DNA of 64,000 bases from positions 2,604,001-2,668,000 of the forward strand of contig NC_063018.1 in NCBI RefSeq assembly GCF_020509005.1, written 5' to 3'. Shown one piece after another: positions 1 to 11,000 of this stretch (its first letter is position 1; every line of letters starts with the position of its first letter). The notes beneath the pieces are model-generated. The model ran no database searches and had not been told where the DNA came from. It saw only the letters and a program-made list of their open reading frames with translations. This DNA is from Fulvia fulva. Taxonomy: Eukaryota; Ascomycota; Dothideomycetes; Mycosphaerellales; Mycosphaerellaceae. The translations under genes and the position numbers were made by a program.

Positions 1-2265
1 AGCGGCGCGAAGAAGAGCTGGGCTAGCATGTTTGCTGCACCTAAGCCTGTGCCGCAGAAGCAGATTTTGACCAAAGAGACCGCACCTGCTGCAGTAGTTG
101 CCGCAGGTATCGAAGCTCCACCAGCCGCCGCCCAGGCGGTCCTCGAGAAGATAATAGCTCAAGAGGATCCTGCCCAAAGCCCGGATGCGGAGCCACTGCC
201 ACTGCCAACTGCTGCACCTACCATCGAGGAGCCCTTGGCGACTGCGCCCGCTGCTAACGTGCCAACGCCAGCTACCGTCGACACTGATGCTGCCGCCGAG
301 CCTGTAGAACGCCCTGTGACATCGAATGGTGAAGATCTTACGCTGACACCTTCAAAGGACCCGTTGACAGAAGAGAATGTTGAACACCTCCCCGATGAGT
401 CGCATCCACCTGCCACCCAGACTGTCGCGAGCACCGCAGGCTCTGCAGACCCGCGTAACCTCACACCAATGCCTAACAAACAGGCCCCGATTGGACGTCC
501 ACCACTTGGTGGCTACGCCGTCAGCGCAAACCGTTTGGCTGGTTCAAGCGGCAGGAGCGCCAGCTTCCAGCGGAGGGTACAAGAACAGCAAGAGGCGGTC
601 GTGATGCCAGGACACAACGCAGTCGACAGAGCTGCAGTACAGTTTGGAAGTATGGGACTGAACGGCGAGCCAGGTCCAGATGTTGACGAGGAGCGAGAAG
701 AGCCGGAGACACGCCATGCGCCTCAGCACTCACCTCCGTCGCAACCAAAGACGTCTTTGCCCCCTGCGCCACGCGAGACTGCAGCTCCACAAGCTGCTCC
801 AGGTCTGCCAGAAGCGCTGCCAACACCAAAGCAGGCACCTGGCCTCCCGCCAGCCTCAGCGCAGAACCAGCAGCAGATCCAAGATCCCGCACTAGCGCAA
901 AGCCTTCCACAAGAGCAACAGATGCCACAGGCGTACAATCAGTATGCCCGTTACGGCCAGCCAGGTATGCCACAGCAACAGCAGGAATCAGGCACTCCAC
1001 AGCAGAAGCCATACGATCCCTTCAGTCAGCAGGGACAACCATCGCACTACGACCAGTATGCTGCCCAGCACCAGCAGCCTCAACAACAAGCACAGCAAGC
1101 ACCGGCAGGTTTCGGCCTTTCCTCTGCTCCAAGCGAGTACTCACAGTACTACACCAGTGATCAGACTCGCAACGCTTACAATCAGTACTACGGTAGCTCC
1201 TATGGTCAGCAGGACACTCGTGGTCACCCAAGTCAAGCCCAGCCACAAGTTCAGCACGAAGCACTTGGTCCACAGCGATCTGCAAGTGGTTTCGGAGCTG
1301 GAGCGAACGAGTCGGCTTTTGGTTCACAGGCGCAGCAGACACAATCGCGCTTCGCTGAGGCTCCTGGCTCTGGTAATAACACTCCCAACCCAGTCATGAG
1401 CGGTCATCAGCAGGCGGCACCCAGCGGTCAGCAATCGCAGCACATGATGCACCAGGTCCAGGCCCAGGCCCACCAAGGTGGGTACAACGCAGCAGGCTTC
1501 CCGTATGGTCACCCATACTACAATAGCCCCTACCAGACAGCATACCAAAACCAATTTGGCTACAGCCAGCCAGCCGGCTATGGAGGATATCCACAAGGAC
1601 AAGGCCAGAAGGGCGGCATGTACGGTCAGCCACATGCCGGCTACGGCATGGGCTCGCAATCATCGTTTGATCAGCATTCATCTTCACCGGCCAATGCGAA
1701 TGCCTTTGCCCAAAACCAGCAGAGCTCAATGCGCAGCACAAGCGGCATGGGCTCCGGTCTTGGCGGACTTGATGACTATCAGCGATCGTCAGCTCAGAGT
1801 GGTGCTCACCAGCAAAGCAGCAATTTCGGCGGTATGAATGATCCTTTTGCGCGATCCACTTCCGGCTTTGGTACTCAAGGATATGGCCAGCAGATGTCAA
1901 CTGCGGGACCCGAAGATTCACTGAAACCATTCAGCGATTCCAAGGGCGGTCCTTCACCAGCCTTGGGTCAGCCAGGTCGTCCAGGCTCAGCCGCCAACAG
2001 CGCTGCCGGCGTCTCCCAGTCTGGCTTGCCTCCGCCACAAGGCCAACAGTCTGGCTATGGCGGATACCCAGGCTTTCAGAACCAGAGCAGTCAATACGGC
2101 GGTCTTGGCGGTCTGGGATCTCATCAAGGCAGCCAAGGTGCCGGACAGCAGAGCGGCTATGGAGCTCAGCAGAGTGCCTATGGCGGCTACGGTGGCTTCA
2201 ACCAGACCTACGGCAATTACGGGCAATCGCGTGGCGGCTGGAGTGCTAACTACGGCGGACATTAG
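1..2265 (+). CDS. DEF1: DEF1-like RNA polymerase II degradation factor, C-terminal part (5' end outside window)
   Basis: The frame is open from base 1, so the gene starts left of the window; 754 residues are visible. The first residues read SGAKKSWASMF, a short motif I associate with fungal Def1 homologues. About 300 residues rich in Ala, Pro and Glu follow, then a long low-complexity tail rich in Gln, Gly, Tyr and Ser with repeated YGGY, GYGG and QQ runs, ending GGWSANYGGH. In yeast, Def1 promotes ubiquitin-dependent removal of stalled RNA polymerase II through an N-terminal CUE domain and a Gln-rich tail; the CUE domain would lie upstream and cannot be seen. Another Gln-rich fungal protein is possible because low-complexity tails align poorly. 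Codons and dinucleotides look normal, with no RIP. Confidence 0.72.
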   Translation, partial: SGAKKSWASMFAAPKPVPQKQILTKETAPAAVVAAGIEAPPAAAQAVLEKIIAQEDPAQSPDAEPLPLPTAAPTIEEPLATAPAANVPTPATVDTDAAAEPVERPVTSNGEDLTLTPSKDPLTEENVEHLPDESHPPATQTVASTAGSADPRNLTPMPNKQAPIGRPPLGGYAVSANRLAGSSGRSASFQRRVQEQQEAVVMPGHNAVDRAAVQFGSMGLNGEPGPDVDEEREEPETRHAPQHSPPSQPKTSLPPAPRETAAPQAAPGLPEALPTPKQAPGLPPASAQNQQQIQDPALAQSLPQEQQMPQAYNQYARYGQPGMPQQQQESGTPQQKPYDPFSQQGQPSHYDQYAAQHQQPQQQAQQAPAGFGLSSAPSEYSQYYTSDQTRNAYNQYYGSSYGQQDTRGHPSQAQPQVQHEALGPQRSASGFGAGANESAFGSQAQQTQSRFAEAPGSGNNTPNPVMSGHQQAAPSGQQSQHMMHQVQAQAHQGGYNAAGFPYGHPYYNSPYQTAYQNQFGYSQPAGYGGYPQGQGQKGGMYGQPHAGYGMGSQSSFDQHSSSPANANAFAQNQQSSMRSTSGMGSGLGGLDDYQRSSAQSGAHQQSSNFGGMNDPFARSTSGFGTQGYGQQMSTAGPEDSLKPFSDSKGGPSPALGQPGRPGSAANSAAGVSQSGLPPPQGQQSGYGGYPGFQNQSSQYGGLGGLGSHQGSQGAGQQSGYGAQQSAYGGYGGFNQTYGNYGQSRGGWSANYGGH

Positions 2266-2979
2266 AAGGGTCCGCCGACAGTGGGCCAACGTGGCAAGGA
2301 GAATCACCAAAACAAAGACGTCGATGATGACTCGACCTTTATGGGAGGATTGCGATAAATGCAACTGTAACAAGATACTTGACTCGACTCTTCAGTTTAT
2401 GGAAATGGCGCTTTCGGGACGGACACGAGATTGCAACATTGAACAAGACCATGGCCTGGGCTTGAGAAAATGGGTTTGAGATAGCACTGTTTTGCAGCGG
2501 CGTTGTGAGAATGCGGTCAGTACTACAGCGCGCTCAGAAGAGATTGCATGACGCCTGAGCGATCACGCGAGATGGACGAAGGCCTTGAGGCGAACGTGCA
2601 ATGTTATATAGTCGGCAAATGAACGGCAGCAGTGATGCGCCTTTTGACCAGAGCGTGCGACTTACATGATGCCAATAGTCCTTGACGCCTATGCTCCCAG
2701 TGTTGCAGCTCATCACTCTGGTGTAAGCTCCTTTTGGGCGGATATGGTCTCGTTGATACGGACGGTGCTTGTGCAATGCGGATACGTGCACGTGGAAGTC
2801 AGCGTTCAGGGGCTCGTGATACTTTCGGTACCTGGGCCGAAGGCCAGCTTCACCTGAGCGACATCAATTTAATCCCTGTCTGCATTGCCATTGACCACTC
2901 CACCAACTACAGTCACTCTTTACGCCTATCGAAGGACAACACTTCCACCTGACAGTGCTCCACCCCACAACTCGCGACC
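2266..2979. other. Intergenic region between DEF1-like gene and DPM1
   Basis: About 710 bases with no convincing ORF. It should hold the 3' end of the DEF1-like transcript and the promoter and 5' leader of DPM1. I see no clear promoter element. Base composition is ordinary and CpA and TpG are common, so it has not been hit by RIP. Confidence 0.6.
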
Positions 2980-3773
<794 letters not shown>

Positions 3774-4500
3774 GGTGGATGTGCGATTGGTGATACCTCA
3801 GCGCGGCGTTGGATCGGTGGGTAGAGATGGCGTTTTGGAATGGCATGGTCTGGGCTGGAACTGCCAGGACAGCCTTGCTTGTACCATATATCGGCTATCG
3901 AAGTCCTCTTCAAAGCTTTGTCATTGGCAGCGAGCATGAGAATGGGCTAAGAGTGGCTGCCATTGATCAAGACGAACGAGGGCAGGTGACAAAGTTGATT
4001 GCCGCCAAGCGCTTCGATTTGTTATTAAAGCCAAGGCCTTTCTCTAAACATGCTGGCGCGTAGCTAAGTAGCAAGGCCGTACTGATAAAGTCAGGCTTGC
4101 GGCGCGTCGCCGTATGTATGTATATATTATAAACGGCCATAGCGCCCGTTAGACAGTATTTTGAAAAGTAGGGTTGAGACCTAGACCGTTGACGTACTTT
4201 GTCACCAGCCCTTGGAAGGAGAGGTGCACGGAAGAGTTCCGCGCCACCGACACAACCAACAACCAACAACACCTTGCTGCACGCATGTCGAACACTACAT
4301 GTATCTTCTTTTGCGAATGTCAGACTGCTATACTCAACGCCCTCGGCCTGGCTGACAAGGTTTTGCTCTCGTTGTGGGGTACGACCAGACTCCAAAGCTG
4401 CTGCTGCGTCGTAGGTGTTGTGTCCATCTCATGTTCCTTTGCTTCGTCACTTTTCTTCCCCAACTACAACAATTACATCTCGCTGCAGACAGACGCCACC
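3774..4500. other. Intergenic region: DPM1 3' end and promoter/leader of the next gene
   Basis: About 730 bases. A frame is open upstream of the next gene from 4174, but its translation looks unstructured and the ATG at 4501 has a much better context, so I treat 4174-4500 as leader or promoter. A TATATATTATAAA stretch near 4121-4133 is TATA-like but lies 370 bases from the start codon. Confidence 0.5.
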
Positions 4501-5532
4501 ATGGCCCCTAAAGGCTTCAAACAGAGGGCCAAGCAGGATAAATCGACATCGACACAGATCCCCGCCCCATTCACCAAAGCTCCTTCCTCCCTCGAACCAC
4601 TGCTCCAACGTTTCGACCCGAAACTCGTCCACATCACCCACATCGACCGCCAACCTGCCGACTACAAGAAGTCTATCTTCCTCATTCCAGTCCTGCTCAA
4701 CACCACAATCACCGCCCTCCTACTATGGCGTCTTTACGTTGCAGTCCCAAAGTACTTCACCTTAGCCCAAACCCTCCTAGGCTACTACACACCCCTCACG
4801 GTTGACACTACATCCACAACTCGCAAACAGCAGATTGGCATCCTCCTCCGTCGAACTCTGATGTTCCTTCTCGACTTCCTGCTCTTTCGATTTGTAGGAC
4901 CGTGGCCGTTGACATTCTTCCTGGAACGACCTTCGAACCCGGTGCATTATCGGTGGAAGCTGGGGTTTAGGAAAGATGAGATCATTGTCCGAGTCAGTCG
5001 TGGTTGGGGTACGGAAGATTTGATGCAGGGCGTCAAGCAGGGTGAAGAGAATCCCTTCTTCAAGACGAGAGTCTTGCCTGCAATTAGTCGGGAGGTCATG
5101 GGGAAGACGGGGTATCTGATGATGGATAAGAGCTGGGATCTTGATTTTGAGGTGATGTTGGACTCGCATGAGCTGGTGAAAAGGGAGGATGTGAAGAGTA
5201 AGGAGCTGGATAAGGTGGTGTTTGCATTCCTGGAAGGAGCGGGTTGGGTGCAGTGGAAGTGGGAGGGTGAGGGACAGGTTGATGTTGTGGAGGGAAGGAG
5301 GCAGAAAGTTGTGGCCTTCAAGGAGACGCTGGGGAAGATGGGTAAAGAGAGTCTGTTTTGGAAGTGGACGGAGATCGTGGAAGAAGAGAGGGACAAAGAT
5401 GGTGGTTTCACACGAGAGAGGCAGGAGAGGGTTGCGAAGAGGGTGCAGATGGAGTTTGAGAAGAATGGCGTGGACTTCGATGAGGTTGTAAAGAGCAGTG
5501 GTGGTCTCGATGAGGTCGCCCCTAGCAAATGA
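4501..5532 (+). CDS. Conserved-looking fungal membrane protein, function unknown
   Basis: 343 residues, single exon. The start at 4501 sits in a near-perfect Kozak context (gccaccATGg) and is chosen over the in-frame ATG at 4174. The N-terminus is short, basic and polar (MAPKGFKQRAKQDK). Two hydrophobic segments follow, at about residues 58-79 (FLIPVLLNTTITALLLW) and 118-141 (TLMFLLDFLLFRFVGPWPLTF), with a short loop between. A charged soluble C-terminal domain of about 200 residues contains RWKLGFRKDEIIVR, WDLDFEVMLDSHELV and WVQWKWEGEGQVDVV. This suggests a two-helix integral membrane protein with both ends on the same side. I do not recognise the family. Codon use is normal and there is no RIP. 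Confidence 0.85.
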   Translation: MAPKGFKQRAKQDKSTSTQIPAPFTKAPSSLEPLLQRFDPKLVHITHIDRQPADYKKSIFLIPVLLNTTITALLLWRLYVAVPKYFTLAQTLLGYYTPLTVDTTSTTRKQQIGILLRRTLMFLLDFLLFRFVGPWPLTFFLERPSNPVHYRWKLGFRKDEIIVRVSRGWGTEDLMQGVKQGEENPFFKTRVLPAISREVMGKTGYLMMDKSWDLDFEVMLDSHELVKREDVKSKELDKVVFAFLEGAGWVQWKWEGEGQVDVVEGRRQKVVAFKETLGKMGKESLFWKWTEIVEEERDKDGGFTRERQERVAKRVQMEFEKNGVDFDEVVKSSGGLDEVAPSK

Positions 5533-6294
5533 GTGCGCTAGCATTCGTTCCAACAGGCTTGGCGAAGTTCTGCGAAGTTCTGCGACTTGTGGCGAGCAGT
5601 ATTGCCAGGCACGACCGCTAAGCACACCGTCGACGCATCCTCCCGTACGCACGCCTCGCCTTTGATCGACGATGCAAAAGCAGTCATGCTCGTTATGACT
5701 GAAGAGAGACTTGGCGCTCTCGAACAGTTCCCAGTCGTCTAATGCCATCGGCCGAATCTTCAGGGAGATTTGATAGCACACACTTCCCAGGTGTTTCAAC
5801 AGAATCTTGCCTTGAGTCTTACGAATGGCCACTCTCGAGAAGAGGATGCTGGTCCATCCTAAGCAACCTTGGTGAAACCTCAAGTCGTCCTCGAAGAGTC
5901 CCACTGGTGATCACCTGGATCTTTTGGTGGATCATATGTCTCCCCTGATACGGACCACCGTACCCAAAGCTTGTCGAGATAGTTCCTGTGAGCCGGGTCA
6001 AGGGCTGTGGACAAAGTTTGTTGCCGCCGAGCGCGTCGTCTTCTTCACTACAAACATCGATGCTTGAACCTGCCGGCGTGCTAAAGCGATGCGGCGATCA
6101 TGGCTACTTGCGCGAGGCGCTCGCGCATTGCTACATCTTTGAGCGCAACACTGGCACTCCTCGCTTCCCTCCATTTCGCTTCCGCCGAGCGCGCTCGGTG
6201 CAAGTTCGTCAACATACTAATGACCATGACAATTACCGTAGCGACCGAGTATAGGCTTTGACTGCATTGAACACACGATAATGTCTAGACTCAC
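5533..6294. other. Spacer with weak signs of minus-strand coding
   Basis: No complete gene. On the minus strand about 5540-5904 is open and reads segments such as MALDDWELFESAKSLFSHNE and DCFCIVDQRRG, which have a natural amino-acid mix; 5819-6001 is open in another minus frame (GPYQGRHMIHQKIQVITSG). These could be exons or decayed parts of a gene together with the candidate exon at 6295-6374. I cannot assign a product. Composition is normal (CpA and TpG present). Confidence 0.3.
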
Positions 6295-6374
6295 CTTGTC
6301 ATCACCAAGTGTAGTGTAGTAGCCGTAGGACATTGAGCCCGACTGATCCATCATGAGACTCACAAGAACGGCGT
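6295..6374 (-). pseudogene. Possible single exon with a MIDAS-like DxSGS motif
   Basis: On the minus strand, 80 bases between a CAG acceptor and a consensus GTGAGT donor (6289-6294) read DAVLVSLMMDQSGSMSYGYY and then TTLGDDK. The D-x-S-x-S core resembles the metal-ion site of von Willebrand A domains. It ends just before the RIP-mutated block, so the rest of the gene may have been destroyed or lie in the uncertain spacer to the left. It is a single short match and may be chance. Confidence 0.25.
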
Positions 6375-6499
6375 CTGCTCACGATGATCCCTGCCTTTCC
6401 GCCCCCAAATTTGCCAAGAGCCTAATTCCAAGTTCCAACCTCGAGACCGAGCGGACGAACTCGATCAATTATCCCACAACATCGCCATCAGACTCTTAG

Positions 6500-7277
6500 C
6501 GCGTCGCCGATTACTATATATACCGTTAGTACTATATCGTAGAAACAGTCCTTTAAGTACGACGACTTACGCTATAAGCGTAAGTATCTAGTAGCCTATT
6601 AGACCGCGAGGAAGGCTCGGGAGGCTCCGAAGACTACGGCGGACGATACTACGCCGAAGGCTCGAGTAGATTAGTAAAGGAAGAGCGTCCTCGATAACCT
6701 TATATAGATATTACGAGACCTAAAGATATAAAGAAGAATAACGGATAACTATAACTTTTGTATTAAGGATATAGACGACGTCGCTTAGTAGCTATCGGTA
6801 AGGTACTCGATAGTATTATCTACGAAGTAGTACTTAAATAAGGCCGGTATAAAGGGCGAGCCCTTAGGTCTTAGTACGGGCTAGGCCTATACTTCCGACC
6901 GTAGACTTTATCGCGGCGCCCGATAGCCCTTATTATTAAAGAGGTATAGTATATATACGTATAGAAGTTAGGATAGGTAATAGGGAACGAGGAAGGACTA
7001 ATATAGTATTCGACGGTATATAGTAGAATAGCTTTTAGTTATAAAGATATCTTATTCCCTAGGATTAGAGACGTAGTCTCTTATACCTATATAGGGGGAA
7101 TCTAGATCTCTAGCCCCTGCTCCTTTCCCGACGCCTTAGCGGTTTTACCTAAGTTTTACTATATAATGACGATCTCTATAGTAGTCTCGTACTAACGCTA
7201 TACTAGTGTCTCGACTAATACGGTATACCTACCGACCTATATTCGTAATACTTATACTCTCTCCGTATTAAACTTAC
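6500..7277. repeat. Heavily RIP-mutated repeat, family not recognised
   Basis: The change from normal to mutated DNA is sharp, at about 6490-6500. From here CpA and TpG nearly vanish; 6601-6660 contains neither. The plus strand can be followed through TAG/TAA stops with lysine- and arginine-rich segments near 6540-6800, but no motif identifies a family. It is probably a transposon fragment because RIP acts on repeats. Confidence 0.55.
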
Positions 7278-8029
7278 TATATAAATAAATAAATAAATAT
7301 ATTTATAATACCTATCTAGCTCCTAAAAGGTCTACGAGGCCGGGGGCTATTAAGTAAGAGAGAGGGGAAAACCGTCGTACGGGGAAAAACCCTCTTTAGG
7401 TATTAGTAAGTTCTCTCTATTACTTATTAGTTAATCTATCGTACTAGAAGCGGTAAGTACTAGGTAGTTAGCCGCCCCGGAGTACTAATCTACTCGGTAC
7501 CTAGGAACGAGTATTAGTAGCTAGCCGACTATCGAATAGACGATAGGTTGACTATTAGTAGAGGCGGGTCGCCTATCGAGTAGGAGATAGGTCGACCGTC
7601 GAGCGGAAAACGAGCTAGCCGTCGAGTAGACGACGAGTCGACCCTTCCGGGCTCCTATACTCTATTAGTACTCCTATCGCTATTCCTCCTACGCTCGGAG
7701 TCGCTATAGGCTACGATCTACCCGTCTACGTAGTCGTCGGTACTACCGGAGTTCTACTACGTCTATAGGTAGGGCGCCTTCGAAGGCTTCCTAGAGCTCT
7801 TCCTCCTAGGCTATCTCCCCTATTCTTACTACTATCTTACCCGCTATCTAGAACTACTATAGTAGGCCGGTCCGTATTACTATTCGTACCGCTACTCGTA
7901 TCGTACGCGCTATACCTATTATATATTAGAAGTCTATAGCCCTAGTCTCGAGGCGTATTACCTACCGGGCTTCTATAAAGCGTAGGTAGAACAGTACGAC
8001 GTATTTCGGCGTCTAAATACGTCTATATT
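7278..8029 (-). mobile_element. LINE B, 3' part (C-terminal region and 3' tail)
   Basis: In minus orientation the sequence ends on the left in a TTTA-repeat tail (7276-7300 reads as ATAA repeats on the plus strand). About 180 bases next to the tail recur inverted at 42837-43012, which marks this as a separate repeat family. The body continues after the inserted LINE A1, at 13033-14827. Strongly RIP-mutated. No protein motif is readable in this 3' part. Confidence 0.55.
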
Positions 8030-8043
8030 TATATAGGCTACTA
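8030..8043. repeat. Left TSD of LINE A1 (14 bp)
   Basis: TATATAGGCTACTA here is repeated exactly at 13019-13032, directly after the LINE tail. A duplication of this length is typical of target-primed LINE insertion. Confidence 0.85.
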
Positions 8044-11000
8044 GGCACTCGACGCGTCGGCTCATCGATCTCTACGTCAAAATAAGACATATTCGAAAGC
8101 TCTTATTAAGGCCATTCTAACGATATATAAAGCAGGCCACTGCCCCTAGGACTAAGGGAGTTCTACCTTATTTAATCTAGACAGCTTGAAGCTCTCTTCA
8201 CCCTGTTTCTTTAGCTCCAAACGCCGCGGAGGTACCTAGCTACATTAGGCAACTCCTAGGTAATAGTAGCCTAGGCTACGGCACTAACGGCGCCTACGGC
8301 CCTATAGGCGAAGCCCCCCTAAGACAACTAGTAGCAACTTATAGAGGACGCAAAAAGTATAGAAACTAACGATCAGCTCCCTTACCGGTCTCTATAGGTA
8401 ATGATTACTTAGCTACGTACGGCGCTTGTACTGTCGTATTACCGAGGGTAATAAGAAATAAGGACGACGTCCTAGGCGATTAGCAAGGCCACCCGGAATT
8501 AACACCCCTATAGCTAGGCATCGGTCGCGGCATCGATACTAGGCCCCCGCCTAACGCACGATATAGTTACGATCCGCATTGTAGCAAAGGAAGACCAGGC
8601 CGAAGTTACGAAGCTATCGAACAAGGAGCTCGCCTAACGAATTAACTAACTAGGGGTGGTCGTAGTGAACTAACAGTCTAACGGCACTCTATAGATCTAT
8701 ACTAGCTCTGCTACTACTAGGAGGCACCTAGAGGCATAGCTATAGTGGGCATCTAAGGTTGCGGCATTAGCGAAGGTCTTAACGAAACAATTCACGATCC
8801 TAGTCCACGATATGCCTAAGGAGTTTGACCTAACTAACTAGGGTCACCTACGCGCTCTCTAAGAGGACAACCCGGTCACTCTTAACTCTCTAATCCAGAA
8901 GGCGACTTGGCTCTATAGGAAATGGCTAGAAGGCAAGAAGGCCTCGGCGCTAATAGTATAGCTATAAGACGCGAAAGCGGCGGATCTAGCGATAGAACAA
9001 GGCCTAGTCTAGCAATATAGCCTTAAGACAGTAGAAAAGCACTCCTTATCCTTTCGTGTCCTCTAATGCTTCAAATGCTAACAGTATAGACATCAAACCT
9101 ACACGTACACAAATAAGTAGGCCTGCTCGAACTGTATAGGAGACTATATATCTAGGGACTATATATCGACTACGAGACGGTACGCGAACTGTCCGGGGCA
9201 CTACCTATCGTATAGTACGGAATGCCTATAGCGGAAACTAGCGAAAAACAAGGCAATCACAAACAGAACCGTCGCCCTAAGATTCTACGGCGACCGTAAG
9301 GCTAGCCTATACCGGAACTAACTAGCGGCGGTCGGGCATAAGCGCCCTAGGGCCGAGAACGATGTAAAGGATGCGTAACCTAGAGCGTACGGGAGGCTAC
9401 GTACTCTGCTAGCTGCGGCGAGGGAATCTAACTAGGCCCGGCTCCCCTTTAGTATATAGCCGATAGGCGTAGACCAGGACGTATAGGGCAGTAGGACATA
9501 GGACGATATAGAGGAAATGATTGTCGATGCCGATAACTAGCCTCGACACGCTTAGCATCATCTAGTATAACGTTAACTATAGCAAGGATATAGTCTAGAA
9601 CCATTTCCTATACGAGGCGGACCCGCGCGTCTACTACGTCCTTATAATCTAGGAGCTATAGATTAACCCGCACTATAAGAGACTAACGACCTACAAGTCA
9701 CTAGGCTATACGACATGCCTACGAGGCGACGGTAGACCCCGTACGTGCTTCTATATTAGCAAGGACATACTAGAATCCGACTAGGAGGTAGTGTACTACG
9801 TAGACGAAGAAGGCGGGGGCGATATTACCTCCCTCTACGTAGGTAGTACCTAGATACGCAACCTATATATACAACCGCTAGCCTCGAGGTCTAGCCGCGA
9901 CCTAGGGGTCTATAGACACCTAGACAGTACGCTTAAGAGACAAGGGTGCCACATCGTAGTAGGAGACTTCAATATATACTACCCTTCCTAGGAAAGCCTT
10001 ATGTAGCCGCACCCTATAGCCGACGAAGTACTCGACTTGATAGCGAGCAACGCAATTGCCCTTAATACCCCGAAGGACCTAGGTACCTAGAAGAGAGGGG
10101 GACTCTAAGGCACGATCGACCTCTCCTAGATCTTAGATAGCTACTACTACACGGTAACCTACTATAGGATCGAACATGAACTCGAGGCGTCGTTAGACTA
10201 TATACTAGTTAGGACCTCTATTACGACATAGATATAACGTATACTAGCGAGAACCCCTAAGCTAAACTAGGGAAAGGCCTACTAGGCCAACATCTAGGCG
10301 TACCTCGATGACTCTTAGAGGCTAGTCTAGATCGCGTAGTAGTAATACAACAGTAAAGACGAGATAGACGAAGCAGTCTAGGGGTTGATAGACGAAATAA
10401 GAAAAGCGACCTTACTTCACGTTCCGCTTGCCTAACTAACGACATAGTCTAAACTATACTAGACGCCGGAGTACACTACGGTAGTAAGAGAAGCAAGGAG
10501 AGCCCGCCGGGTATAGACGAGCAGCTATAGCGAGGAGGCCTAGAACGTATATAGGGAGGCATACTAACAGAAGAAAGCTATAATACGAAGGGAGAAAGCA
10601 GTCGGCTAGAGGGCTATAGTAGAAGAAATCGCCGGCAAGCTAGAGAGGATATAGAAGCTAGCGAAATGGGCCCGACAGGACCCTATATAGGGCCCCTCCT
10701 TCTCTATCCTAGCGCTACAATCGCCTAGTAGCCCGGTTAGCGACCCCGAGGCTAAGGCGCGTCTACTAGCTAGCAAGTTCTTCCCGCCCCTAGTCGAGGC
10801 TAATCTAAGCGATATAAACAGCTCTACTCCCCTAGCCCCTAGTATCGCGGTCTAATAGGAGGTGTCCGAAGGAGAAGTTGCCGCTATACTAAGGAAGTTG
10901 CCGGCGAAGAAAGCCCCGGGGCCGGATAGGATCCTAAACGAGCTACTAAAGAAGTATAGAGATTAACTAGCCCTAGTAGTTATAGCGATCTTTAACGCCT

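Noticed and set aside
4777..5904. Long minus-strand open frame of 375 codons.
   Set aside because: Its left two thirds lie antisense to the well-supported gene at 4501-5532 and have a skewed Leu/Pro/His-rich composition; it starts at a GTG. Only the part right of 5540 is kept as a weak hint.
7276..7300. ATAA-repeat as an independent microsatellite.
   Set aside because: It sits at the end of LINE B in the expected orientation, and a matching tail follows the copy at 42837-43012, so it is read as the LINE tail.
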